Part shown: positions 16,467-25,485 of the stretch, in pieces
Layout of the letters: every line of letters starts with the position of its first letter
Position numbering within the stretch: position 1 is the first letter of the stretch
Assembly: GCA_003023745.1 (NCBI GenBank)
Contig: PXYV01000013.1
Span: 1-64,000 of the forward strand
Direction of reading: 5' to 3'
Source of the DNA: Sulfobacillus acidophilus
GTDB taxonomy: Bacteria; Bacillota; Sulfobacillia; Sulfobacillales; Sulfobacillaceae
DNA: 64,000 nucleotides
Translations under genes and position numbers: made by a program
The notes under the pieces: generated by a model
The model's database searches: none
Told to the model about the DNA's origin: nothing
The model's input: the letters and a program-made list of their open reading frames with translations, nothing else

Positions 16467-16803
16467 GACATCACCTTCCGATGTATCATACCACCTGCCG
16501 GGGACTCCATCCGGATCTGGCTGCGGCAATGTCCAGATCCGACGGTATGCACGGCACGGCCATTTAAAAATGTCCTTTTCACGTTTAGACAGGGTCGCCG
16601 TAGAGATCGGCCCGACCTAAAAACCGTAGTGACAACCGGCCACTTTCCGCGCTGACCCATGAACGCGTCAGCCGAGCGCGTCTGAGCAAGAAATAAACCA
16701 TTGGTCTGCCCATGCTACTGTGCCCGAAGACATCGTCGCGACATAGTCTTGTCAAAGTTCTCCTATGCGGTCAACTAGCTGGATTTGATTCAGCCAGGTG
16801 CAC
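16467..16803. other. Intergenic region without recognised features
   Basis: About 340 bp between the tandem-repeat protein start and the exosortase stop, both on the minus strand. It should contain the promoter of the tandem-repeat gene. I see no clear hairpin or RNA. Confidence 0.5.
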
Positions 16804-18438
16804 CTAGCCACGGTGACTTTTCAGGCTTTGGGCGAACAACTGTTGCGCCATGTCCACTAGGACGGTGCGGGTTTGCAGCAAACTCGGCGACCAATGTCCA
16901 GTGCTGGCTGGCGCTATCATCGCTTGCACCGGCGAGAGGGACAGGAGGTGGACCGCTGATTGGGGAAGATGACCCAAATGTGGTCGGGATGACGAAAATG
17001 CGGCAATCGAGGTACGGATGTACTGCGTGTGCCCATGTACCGAGACGGCATCGCTCCACTCGACATCAACGTAGGTTGAGCGCGGCCCCCCCACATGGTT
17101 AGGGGGAAGCACTACGGCATAGGCGGTGGCGACGACACCGGGCACCAGTTGAAAGGAGCGCGTGGCGGCCAAGTTGTCCCCGTGGTATAAGAGGCAGGCG
17201 TGAAATCCATAGGTGGCCAATGCCGAGGCATCAGGGGTACTCCACATTTCCACTAAGGCTTGACCTTGTCCACCGTGATAACTATACAAATCGGCTTGCG
17301 TGGCGGAGCCTAGGCCCAATACAGATGACTCATTGGCGTAGTAGACGGCCCGCTTATCAAATGCGGAGAGGCTGGGTAAGAAGGTTCGGACGTTGAAGGT
17401 AGCGACCGGTGAAGGATTGCCGAACGATCCGCGCGGTAGCGAGACTAAGGGCCATAACAAAACGGCGACGGCAGTCGCAATCACAATGGCACTGCCGGTG
17501 CGACCCCAGCCGGGGAATGTGCGCGTCACGTCGTGGGGCAGGGCGGGAGCGTGCAGCCCGAATGGGGCAAAGAGGGCCATGACGCCCACGGCCAATAGGG
17601 CAAACAGGACAAAGCCGAGCACGGGGTGAATGTAGGCAAAGGTAAACGTCGGGCCAATGACATGGACCGCAAAGACGATGATGGCAAGCCGCACCCAATT
17701 GAGCACCAACGCGCCCAGCAATGCCAAGAGGCTAATGATGAATTTGCCGCGCAGCGATCCGCGGAATACGAACCAGACCACCGGAATGATGATAGCCGCG
17801 CCTAGGAGACTATCCGCGCCACTACAGGCTTCGGCCACCACCACCAGGTAAGGCTGTCCGTGATGGACCACCGCAAAGGTGCCGGTGGCGGCGGCGGGAC
17901 TGAGCCAGGTTACGTGGTGGGATAGCGTCGTCAGGATGGCGACAGCCCACCTCACTAACACCGATTGGGTGGCGTTGGCAAGGCCCTCAAAGATCGGCGG
18001 CCAGACCAGTAACAAGTATAACAGCGGCCATAGCAATTGCCGCGTCACCGTCAGTCCCCATAACAGCCACGTCATCGCCAAGAGCCAGAGCGGCCACAGT
18101 AAAAGGCCCGCGTGATCGTGGACAAAAAATGCAGGCCAGCGTTCGGGAGCAATGACCAGGGCTAAACCCGTGATGAGTGCCAAGAGCCCCCCCAAAATAA
18201 TGTTGAGTTCGCTATCGTCATGGGCCGGGTTGGTCGGGATGGATAGGATGTTCCACATGGTCCAACCTAGGGCTATGATGGGTATCCAGACTAGATCCGC
18301 GATGGGGGTATCGGCCAGCAGATTGTTCCATAAAGGGCTGGCGTACGCTAACAGAGGGGCTACCGATACGGCCACCCACAGGGCCCATAAGGCCACGGGG
18401 GTGCCGCGCCGATGCGCGACGGGTGGGGTCGAGGTCAT
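16804..18438 (-). CDS. Exosortase (XrtX-type membrane transpeptidase) with C-terminal extracytoplasmic domain
   Basis: 544 residues. The first about 320 form 8-10 transmembrane helices with the exosortase/archaeosortase catalytic triad in the right order: Cys205 in VAEACSGADSLLG, Arg250 in LNWVRLAII and His271 in FAYIHPVLGF. A final helix (about 340-355) leads to a 190-residue outer domain with FHACLLYHG, resembling the EpsI-type domain fused to many exosortases. Family role: cleaves C-terminal sorting signals and anchors or releases proteins at the cell surface, usually alongside exopolysaccharide genes. The next gene upstream (18629-19060) encodes a protein with a matching tail. A second candidate substrate is at 25486-26214. 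The precise exosortase subtype is not assigned. Confidence 0.9.
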   Translation of the reverse strand: MTSTPPVAHRRGTPVALWALWVAVSVAPLLAYASPLWNNLLADTPIADLVWIPIIALGWTMWNILSIPTNPAHDDSELNIILGGLLALITGLALVIAPERWPAFFVHDHAGLLLWPLWLLAMTWLLWGLTVTRQLLWPLLYLLLVWPPIFEGLANATQSVLVRWAVAILTTLSHHVTWLSPAAATGTFAVVHHGQPYLVVVAEACSGADSLLGAAIIIPVVWFVFRGSLRGKFIISLLALLGALVLNWVRLAIIVFAVHVIGPTFTFAYIHPVLGFVLFALLAVGVMALFAPFGLHAPALPHDVTRTFPGWGRTGSAIVIATAVAVLLWPLVSLPRGSFGNPSPVATFNVRTFLPSLSAFDKRAVYYANESSVLGLGSATQADLYSYHGGQGQALVEMWSTPDASALATYGFHACLLYHGDNLAATRSFQLVPGVVATAYAVVLPPNHVGGPRSTYVDVEWSDAVSVHGHTQYIRTSIAAFSSSRPHLGHLPQSAVHLLSLSPVQAMIAPASTGHWSPSLLQTRTVLVDMAQQLFAQSLKSHRG

Positions 18439-18628
18439 GTGCTCACCTTCCTACAATAAGATTCTGGAGTCTGTCAGCGTTAGCCTAAACCATGCCTCGA
18501 CCCGCAGCAGTTGCAGAAGGCGTCTCGACTATAGTCTCTAACGGGTCTAAGCGCTCTTGGGACAATTCGAAAGCGCAAGACGCAAAGCGCGCCTGGCTTA
18601 TGACAGCGAGGCGCGCATGACGTTTGCA

Positions 18629-19060
18629 TTAAACGCGTGGTTTGCGTCTGAGGGCCACATAGCCCAAGGGTAGTGCCAGCAGCAAAGGCAGGCCCGCCGC
18701 CCAGGGAACTTCCGGCAACTGTCCGGCAATCGAAGCCGATTCCGCCATTTCGATCTGGGTATTGGACCAAGTATCGCCAGACGGCAGTGTGACGTCGGCA
18801 GTAAAGGTGCCGCTTGTTGACACGGTTCCCTCGTCGATTTGAGTCGTGTCAGTGGCGTTGCCCTTGGGTGCGGCGTAAACCGTGACGGTGTCCCCCACCC
18901 CAAGCCCAGACCAACTCCAAGTCACGGTGCCCGTGGTACTGCTAGTTTCCGTTATGGTAATACTTCCCTCGGCAGCCATCGACAGACCGCCCATGACCAA
19001 TATCAGGGAGGTGGCAATTCCCATGATCCCAGCGGTCCTCCACACTTTGTGGATCGACAT
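18629..19060 (-). CDS. Secreted protein with exosortase-type C-terminal sorting signal (GQLPEVP tail)
   Basis: 143 residues from ATG 19060. It has a signal peptide (VWRTAGIMGIATSLILVMGG..AAE), then a small Thr/Ser-rich beta-sandwich-like domain (about 30-105). It ends with GQLPEVPWAAGLPL, a hydrophobic helix and the basic stop RRKPRV. This tripartite tail (short motif, helix, Arg-rich end) is the hallmark of exosortase substrates. The motif LPEVP differs from PEP-CTERM (VPEP) and recalls archaeal PEF-CTERM. It lies just upstream of the exosortase gene on the same strand. The longer frame to 19147 lacks a suitable signal start. Confidence 0.85.
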   Translation of the reverse strand: MSIHKVWRTAGIMGIATSLILVMGGLSMAAEGSITITETSSTTGTVTWSWSGLGVGDTVTVYAAPKGNATDTTQIDEGTVSTSGTFTADVTLPSGDTWSNTQIEMAESASIAGQLPEVPWAAGLPLLLALPLGYVALRRKPRV

Positions 19061-19327
19061 GATGCCACACCTCTCTATTGAACCTAAATGTGAAACGGTC
19101 CTGCGACAGGACTTACCCTTACGGTAGTGGCAGCGGCGATAACGCACAGTCTAAAGTGATATCTCAAATGCCGTCTCGGTTGCTGCTCAACCTGGCGATG
19201 AAGCCCCGGGCCAAAACCTTTACGCAAACGGTAGATATGAGACAGACTTGAGACTGTCGATCGGTCCGCCGACGCCTATACTGGTGGCCAGTTAAATGAT
19301 GTTCAATGGAGACAAGAAGGGCGGGAC

Positions 19328-21022
19328 ATGATGGCACACCCCCACGCACAGGCGCGACGGACTGTAAACCTAAAGACGTTATCAACGCCCTTGGCAGTGT
19401 GGACGGACGCGGATCGGACGCAATGGGACACGCTGCCATGGACTAGCGTGGTGTCGCGCCTGATCGCGCTGATCCGTCAAACCCAGCCATCACCAGCGGC
19501 AACGCTGGCCGAGCGCCAGTTGCGCCAGCTCATACAATCGGCCCCGGGATGCACTGGAGAACTTCTGGTGGAGATTTCCGAATATGGCGCGGATCCCAAA
19601 GATCTGGTGCGAACACAGCAACAGTGGAATCTGGTCCAACCGTGGTATGTCCTGCAGGCGGTGCTAGATACGTTGCATGAGAAGGACGACGTGCCCTATT
19701 CCATTTACCAAAAGCTCAGTGTTCTGGTCAAACGGATGGTTTGGCACACACTGAGCCAGAATTGGGATGAGCTAGAGCGCGATCCCGTGACGGGAGTCTC
19801 AAATCGCCGGGCAACCCAAGTCGAATTAGATCGGTTGCACCGTTTGGGCCAGCCGTTTACCGTGTATTATGTGGATTTGAACGATTTTAAGCTGATTAAT
19901 GATAGCTATGGCCACGCCGTGGGTGATCGCGTGCTGCGCACGGTGGCGGAGCGTTGGCAGGGTCTGATGCGCGAATCGGACTGGTGTGGCCGGTGGGGGG
20001 GTGACGAGTTCCTCATCATCGTCTCAGGCTCGCTGTCGGAAGAGGCGGCGATGCGCCTGGGCGTGCGACTGCGGCAGGCATGCGCCGAGCCGATTTGCCT
20101 TCCCCCGTTAGACCCCATCGTTGTGTCGACGGCATACGGCTACGCCCACTATCCCACGGACGCCGATACGGTAGAAGACCTGGTGGATGTGGCAGATCGG
20201 CGTCTATATGCCGCTAAGGGACGGAAACTGCATCAGCAGTGGGGAAGGGAGGTCAGTTCGGTTGAAGGACCGACGTTGAGGGTGGAGGGAGAACTGGATG
20301 AAGCGAGGATTGACGTGCACTATCAGCCCATCGTCGAAGTGAGTTCCGGGCGCGTGATCCACTGGGAAGCGCTTGTCCGCTACCGCGGTGAGAATGACTC
20401 CCTGCATTATCCTACCGAATTTTTAAAAACCCTATCGCCAGCGACGCTGCAACAATTGAATCGTTGGGTTTTAAGGCGCGTCTTTGGCGATCTAAACCAC
20501 TGGAGCAACGCAGGATATCATCCGACGGTTGCGGTCAATGTGGATATTGCGCTGTTGGCGACGAGCCCCGGTCTCCGTTACGTGACGGATTTGCATCGGC
20601 GCTATCCTGGCATTTCACCGGCACAGTTGGCCTTTGACATTCGCGAGAATTGGGGCCTTTGGGGAGCGTCATCGCTGGTAGAACGGCTTCAGGCATGGCG
20701 TGAGCAAGGATACGGAATTAACCTGGATAATTTTGGCCAAGCGCGCACTGCACTTGCAGAACTGGTCCAGTTGCCGTTGACAGGCGTTAAAATCGACCGA
20801 TCGGTGACCGGCCAGTGGCAATCCCCGGCGGAAAGACGTCTGCTGCAATCGCTGTTGGCTATGGGATTGCCGTTGGGGCTCACGATGGTTGCGCAAGGGG
20901 TGGAATCGCCGGACCAATATGAGGCGCTACAGGCTTGGGGGTGCCAAACGGTTCAGGGTTGGTTGGTCGGAAAGGCGGTACCGGCCCAAGAAGTCCTTAT
21001 GGTTGGTCCTAGAAGACAGTAG
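19328..21022 (+). CDS. GGDEF-EAL protein: intact diguanylate cyclase, degenerate phosphodiesterase domain
   Basis: 564 residues. An N-terminal sensory region (1-145, no membrane helix) precedes a GGDEF domain with the exact GGDEF motif (224-228) and the inhibitory I-site RESD (215-218) five residues before it, so it can probably make c-di-GMP and be feedback-inhibited. The EAL domain keeps EAL (347-349), but other key positions are changed: the E-x-T/S-E site reads FDIREN, the DDFG pair reads LDNFG, and the A-E-G-V-E motif reads VAQGVE. It is therefore probably unable to hydrolyse c-di-GMP. It is divergently transcribed from the exosortase substrate, next to a c-di-GMP-regulated region. Confidence 0.9.
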   Translation: MMAHPHAQARRTVNLKTLSTPLAVWTDADRTQWDTLPWTSVVSRLIALIRQTQPSPAATLAERQLRQLIQSAPGCTGELLVEISEYGADPKDLVRTQQQWNLVQPWYVLQAVLDTLHEKDDVPYSIYQKLSVLVKRMVWHTLSQNWDELERDPVTGVSNRRATQVELDRLHRLGQPFTVYYVDLNDFKLINDSYGHAVGDRVLRTVAERWQGLMRESDWCGRWGGDEFLIIVSGSLSEEAAMRLGVRLRQACAEPICLPPLDPIVVSTAYGYAHYPTDADTVEDLVDVADRRLYAAKGRKLHQQWGREVSSVEGPTLRVEGELDEARIDVHYQPIVEVSSGRVIHWEALVRYRGENDSLHYPTEFLKTLSPATLQQLNRWVLRRVFGDLNHWSNAGYHPTVAVNVDIALLATSPGLRYVTDLHRRYPGISPAQLAFDIRENWGLWGASSLVERLQAWREQGYGINLDNFGQARTALAELVQLPLTGVKIDRSVTGQWQSPAERRLLQSLLAMGLPLGLTMVAQGVESPDQYEALQAWGCQTVQGWLVGKAVPAQEVLMVGPRRQ

Positions 21023-21890
21023 CTGCGCTTTGGGTCTTTGGGATTGGAAATGCGCCTGAACCCTCTTAGTTGCCAATAAGGGAGCGAAGCATCCGGATCA
21101 TGTCGTAGAGGGCGCGTCTGCGCAATTTAGGTGCCTTTGGATTATTCATCATGGGACTATCAGCTTAAGGACCGAACATCGCTGCACACCATCGCGCCAT
21201 AACATCGCCTGGGGCTGCCAGACATCACGGGTCTTCGTCTGATCTATTCCCAAGAGACAGATCGCTTATCCAGAACGCTTGATACCAGGCGAAGACCTTT
21301 GATGGTGTGGGAAACGACGCGGCCACCCAAATAACTTGGTTGCGCTATTGACGGCAACTGGCCGAAATCATACACGGCAATCAAATTGACGGCGGATTCG
21401 AACGTTACTTGCGAGCTTGCAGTCCTGAGGTCATCCGCGACACCTGAGCGTCGTCCGACATCCATAACAACCTTTCAAACACCGGACTGGCGTAGAACGC
21501 CTTGCGCCGCGAGAGACGCATTGACACGGGTTTAGCGTTCGGGTGGCTAGTTCGGATTGACGCATTATCTGGGATATTTTGTAAAAATATGCACGGTCAT
21601 GTCGAGAATACAACTTGCCTGCGTTGATTTCGAGAATTACCGCGATGTGACAGTTTTAGTCATAACACGCCTTTTGACCGCACAATCTCTATTGTTTCAA
21701 TCAGAGTTAACACATTTTTTTCCAATCGCGAAATCCGAACGCGCATTTTACAAGATCGTGACGATTTACATACTTATAACCTTTTCTTAGTCGGCACTTT
21801 TCGTTTATGCTGAGGTTGTTACAGTGGGAAGGTTGATGAGGTGCGGACGTTTCGGCGCGCTCGAGTGTTCATTGCGGCAACATCGGGGGA
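21023..21890. other. Long intergenic region, A+T-rich toward its right end
   Basis: About 870 bp. Only short frames without ribosome binding sites or recognisable products appear on either strand. The stretch 21560-21800 is A/T-rich and may hold the promoter for the STAND gene. No tRNA or terminator is evident. Confidence 0.45.
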
Positions 21891-24041
21891 GTGCGTGCGG
21901 CGAGGGGAGTCGGATTGACAGGAGAACCGAGGCAATCGTCGAGTCCGGTCAGGACGATTTTGCCACCCGTCTTTGTAGGGCGTGACAACGAGAAACACTT
22001 AATGAAAGAATGGATCGCTGAGGGGCGTGCTCCAACTACGCTACTTGCGGTTTCGGGCTTGGGTGGCATCGGCAAAACTGCGCTGTTGCGGTATTGGTAT
22101 CAAAGTGTACGCACCCAAGGTGCTGTCGCGCTGTGGATTGACGGGCGCGCGGGTGTGCGTACCCCGCAGGGTTTCTTAGATCATTTGTCGACAGCCGGTG
22201 TATTGGCGGGAATTTCGGTGGGGGAAGAGCCCTCTGCCTGGCATGCCGTAGTGCGGGTACTGCAGGAGCGCCGGGTTTGTGTTTTTATCGACAATTTTGA
22301 GTCCCTCTCGGCGATTGAGGAATGGCTCAGTCATGTCCTGTGGGGGAATTCGCCGGAGGAGAACTTGCTTTGGGTAGTGGCTGCCCGTACGTTTTCGATG
22401 CGCAGCTGGTCGGCCCTTAACCAACCGGGGCTGCGGGTTGTGCCGGTGAAACTGGATGTCTTGGACGCGAACGACGCCTATCAACTGGTCGACCAGGTAT
22501 TGCCTGGGTTAGAGCCGGACATGCGGCGGCAAATGGTCGATAATACGGGGGGTCACCCGCTAGCGCTCACCCTATTGTTGGATTTGGTGCGCGAGGGCCA
22601 AGACACGCCGGCGGCGCTGACTCTGAGGGATCCTGAATTTTACCACCAAATTACGCTGCAGTGGTTGCGCGAGTTGGTTAATGAGGCGCTGTATCCGGCA
22701 ATCGAAGTCTTAGCGCTCTTGGACTCGGCGAATGAAGAAACCATTTCAGCGGGTGTGGGATATACGCTGTCGCCGCAGGACTTTGCGGAACTGGCACAAC
22801 TGTCCTTTGTGCAACAGGTAGAAGATGGGATGGCGCTGCATGATGTTGCGCGTACCTATTTGCTTCGCGACCTGCAAAGGCGGCGCCCTGGCCATATTGA
22901 GATGTTGAGGCGGCGGTTGGCCAGCCACTTGCTGGAGATTTTGCGCACCGGCACTGGGGCACAGCGTCTGGCAGCGGCGAGTCGCTTGCTGACCGTGGTG
23001 CTGGACGCCCTGCCCATGCCGCAAAATTATGCCGATCTCTCGACTAACGTTTTCCCCTATGCGTTTTCGCCTTATCAGGCAAGTGATTTACCGCAGTTGC
23101 AATTGATGCTTGAAGACTGGGCGAAAGCGTATGTATTGCCGCGCCAGCGGCAACTGTACCAGGATTTCCTCACCGAGTTTGCCGAACGTTTCCCCCAAGA
23201 CATTCGCGTCATTCGCAACACGGCCAATGTGGCAGTTGCCGCGTCATTTTTCTGTTTGGTACACCGTGCCACGGGAGAGCTATTGACGCGCTATTTTCCC
23301 GACGAAACCCGGGAGTGCCTGACGCCTGCGGAGCTCCAACGGGAGCCGGAGCAAGCTAGCACCTATTATGCCATCTTGGTGTGTGTGGACATGCGCAATC
23401 CGGGTATTCCGGTCGTGGATCTCACAGGTTTGCTGATACGCAGTGGCTTAGGGCTGTTAGGCAACGGCACCCGGGTGACACTGGTGGCGACCAATCCCGG
23501 GCTTAAGCAACTATTGGCGGCCTTGGGCTTTTCCATCACGGCGACCAAAACCCGCAACTGCGACGTGGATGATTTGCGGGCGGAGGTTTGTACCTTGGAC
23601 CTGTCCGGAGGTCGTTATGCGGATTGGATTGAGTATTTGTTGCAGAGGGTCGAGAGTCCTGAAAACCCGTTAGAGGCTTTTATGCCAGCCAAAGCCACGC
23701 AAAGCGTGGAAGTGCGGGAGCTTAGGGCAGTTCTTTCGGCGCTAACGCGCCCCGGCCAATTTCAGCGCACAGCCTTAACGCAAAAGGTGCCATGGGACAT
23801 TGAGGAGTTCCGGGTCGTATTGACGCGAGCGCTGACAGGACGAGATCCTACGGTCTTGAGTTATATGAGCCAGGAACATCTGGAGCTTTTGCGCATGACG
23901 TACCTTGAGGACGTCAATAGCGTGCAGGCGTGCCTGGCGTTGAATTTGAGCCGGGCCAGCTATTTTCGCCGCCTGCGCGAAGCGGTCCAAGGGCTGGCCT
24001 ATTGGCTCGCGATATTCATGAGTGCCGTAGAAAAATCATAG
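21891..24041 (+). CDS. STAND/NB-ARC-type ATPase with C-terminal helix-turn-helix-like segment
   Basis: 716 residues from GTG 21891 (TTG 21915 possible). The N-terminal NTPase has FVGRD, a P-loop GLGGIGKTALL (about residues 56-66), Walker B VCVFIDNFESL and the GGHPLALTLL motif typical of NB-ARC/AfsR-like switch proteins. A winged-helix-like part (LHDVARTYLLRD) and a long middle region of unknown fold follow. The C-terminus ends with ALNLSRASYFRRLREAVQGLAYWL, similar to short helix-turn-helix ends found on such ATPases. It is probably a signal-dependent molecular switch, perhaps a transcription regulator. The MFS gene 88 bp downstream could be its target. The triggering signal is unknown. Confidence 0.75.
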   Translation: MRAARGVGLTGEPRQSSSPVRTILPPVFVGRDNEKHLMKEWIAEGRAPTTLLAVSGLGGIGKTALLRYWYQSVRTQGAVALWIDGRAGVRTPQGFLDHLSTAGVLAGISVGEEPSAWHAVVRVLQERRVCVFIDNFESLSAIEEWLSHVLWGNSPEENLLWVVAARTFSMRSWSALNQPGLRVVPVKLDVLDANDAYQLVDQVLPGLEPDMRRQMVDNTGGHPLALTLLLDLVREGQDTPAALTLRDPEFYHQITLQWLRELVNEALYPAIEVLALLDSANEETISAGVGYTLSPQDFAELAQLSFVQQVEDGMALHDVARTYLLRDLQRRRPGHIEMLRRRLASHLLEILRTGTGAQRLAAASRLLTVVLDALPMPQNYADLSTNVFPYAFSPYQASDLPQLQLMLEDWAKAYVLPRQRQLYQDFLTEFAERFPQDIRVIRNTANVAVAASFFCLVHRATGELLTRYFPDETRECLTPAELQREPEQASTYYAILVCVDMRNPGIPVVDLTGLLIRSGLGLLGNGTRVTLVATNPGLKQLLAALGFSITATKTRNCDVDDLRAEVCTLDLSGGRYADWIEYLLQRVESPENPLEAFMPAKATQSVEVRELRAVLSALTRPGQFQRTALTQKVPWDIEEFRVVLTRALTGRDPTVLSYMSQEHLELLRMTYLEDVNSVQACLALNLSRASYFRRLREAVQGLAYWLAIFMSAVEKS

Positions 24042-24129
24042 CGGCGGTGGCACCCGAAAAAATGAGTTCAAATTAATTCAACAGACGATGCGTTCGGTTA
24101 AGAATATTCTTAGCGAGGAGTTAAAAAGC

Positions 24130-25371
24130 ATGTCAACGAGTGCAGATCAGGTGGTCTTAAGGCGCATTCGCACGGTGTCCAGTCTGGGCGTGTTGTTGGA
24201 CGGATACAATCTCACCATCATTGCGGTGGCGCTAATACCGCTTCTGGTTCAGTATCATTTAGGCTCTACCTCAACCAGCCTCTTGGCGTCGGTGATGCTG
24301 ATTGGGTCCATTATTGGCGGACTCAGTGCCGGAGTATTGGCCGACCGATGGGGACGCAAAACGCTGTTGGTCACGGATTTGGTGGTATTCATTGTGTTTT
24401 CCCTGGTTTCAGCGCTGGTGACCCATTATCTTTGGCTGATTATTGCCCGGCTTGTGGTGGGACTGGCTGTGGGGGCGGACTATGCCATTTCACCGACGTA
24501 TTTGGCGGAGTTTTCTCCCCGGCAAACGCGTGGGTATCAAATGGGTTATATGTGGCTGGCGTGGACGGTTGGGGCGGTGGTGAGCTATGCCTTGGGCGCT
24601 GGGTTGGTAGCGTGGTTGCCAACCGCTTTAAGTTGGCGTGTTTTGTTTGCTGTGGGCGTTATTCCGGCGTTGGTGGGGTTGATGATGCGGGCCCGATTGC
24701 CCGAATCGCCATATTGGCTAGCGCATCGGCAGACCGTGAGACCTCGACGCCCCAAAGTGAAGTCTGGGTCGGCCCGTACTTGGGCATTGGCGCTACTGCC
24801 ATGGTTTTTCATGGATCTGGCTACATACGGGTTGGGGTTGTTGTTGCCGGTGCTGTTAAAGTCCAATGGCTTTAGCTCTAGTTCGGGGGCTATCTTGGGG
24901 ACCGGCCTGGCGGCGTTGTTCGGTGGTCTTGGGTCTTTGTGGGCGTTATTTCGCCTGGATCGCGTCGGACGCATGCGCTTACAAATTTGGGGATTCTTGC
25001 TAGGCGGTGTGGGGCTTTTGCTATTAGCCGCGTTGATTGGGTCAGGTGTCCGTCTCTTCCTTGTGCTTATTAGTGGCATTATGGTGGTGAACTTTTTGTA
25101 TGGGGTAGGACCTGGCCTGACAGCCGGGATTGTTCCGGCCGAGATTTTTCCGACGACGTGGCGGGCAACCGGGCAGGGCTCGGCAACGGCCTTCAGCCGT
25201 ATCGGGGCAGTCGTAGGCGTCTTTGCCCTTGGTTACTTTGAAGGGCACGGCGGGTTTCCGGCGGTGCTGGTTGCCACCGGGGTGGTGTCTTTCTTGGGCG
25301 TGCTCAGTACGTGGCTTTTTCGCATTGAACCCAATCAAAAGCCACTCCCCGATATGGCGGATAGCGCGTGA
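24130..25371 (+). CDS. MFS transporter, sugar-porter-like
   Basis: 413 residues from ATG 24130 (GAGGAG upstream). Twelve predicted transmembrane helices, the MFS signature between helices 2 and 3 (GVLADRWGRKTLL), and PESPYWL before the central loop, which is common in the sugar-porter and metabolite:H+ symporter groups. GVLLDGYNLTIIAVAL in helix 1 contains the Asp expected for proton-coupled symport. Substrate (sugar, aromatic acid or similar) cannot be told. It lies downstream of the STAND ATPase in the same direction and ends before a hairpin. Confidence 0.85.
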   Translation: MSTSADQVVLRRIRTVSSLGVLLDGYNLTIIAVALIPLLVQYHLGSTSTSLLASVMLIGSIIGGLSAGVLADRWGRKTLLVTDLVVFIVFSLVSALVTHYLWLIIARLVVGLAVGADYAISPTYLAEFSPRQTRGYQMGYMWLAWTVGAVVSYALGAGLVAWLPTALSWRVLFAVGVIPALVGLMMRARLPESPYWLAHRQTVRPRRPKVKSGSARTWALALLPWFFMDLATYGLGLLLPVLLKSNGFSSSSGAILGTGLAALFGGLGSLWALFRLDRVGRMRLQIWGFLLGGVGLLLLAALIGSGVRLFLVLISGIMVVNFLYGVGPGLTAGIVPAEIFPTTWRATGQGSATAFSRIGAVVGVFALGYFEGHGGFPAVLVATGVVSFLGVLSTWLFRIEPNQKPLPDMADSA

Positions 25372-25393
25372 GGTACCGTGGCCTAGCGATCAA

Positions 25394-25429
25394 CCGTTTG
25401 GCGGCATGCGTTGGCTTACCACCAAACGG
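25394..25429 (+). terminator. Stem-loop after the MFS gene
   Basis: CCGTTTGG (25394-25401) pairs with CCAAACGG (25422-25429) 22 bp after the stop codon, followed by A-rich sequence. A second hairpin follows. Confidence 0.45.
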
Positions 25430-25444
25430 GAATCAAATAAGGAT

Positions 25445-25465
25445 GCCTCCGTTTATCGCGGAGGC
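25445..25465. terminator. Hairpin between convergent genes
   Basis: GCCTCCG and CGGAGGC (7-bp stem, 7-nt loop). On the minus strand it is followed by ATCCTTATTT, so it probably terminates the sorting-signal protein gene as well as plus-strand transcripts. Confidence 0.55.
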
Positions 25466-25485
25466 TCTCGTTACTAATATGGCGA

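Noticed and set aside
21385-21405. tRNA T-loop-like GATTCGAACG
   Set aside because: No acceptor stem, anticodon arm or D-arm can be assembled around it on either strand.
21557-21790. 77-codon ORF in the A/T-rich intergenic region
   Set aside because: No ribosome binding site, and the hydrophobic composition reflects base bias.
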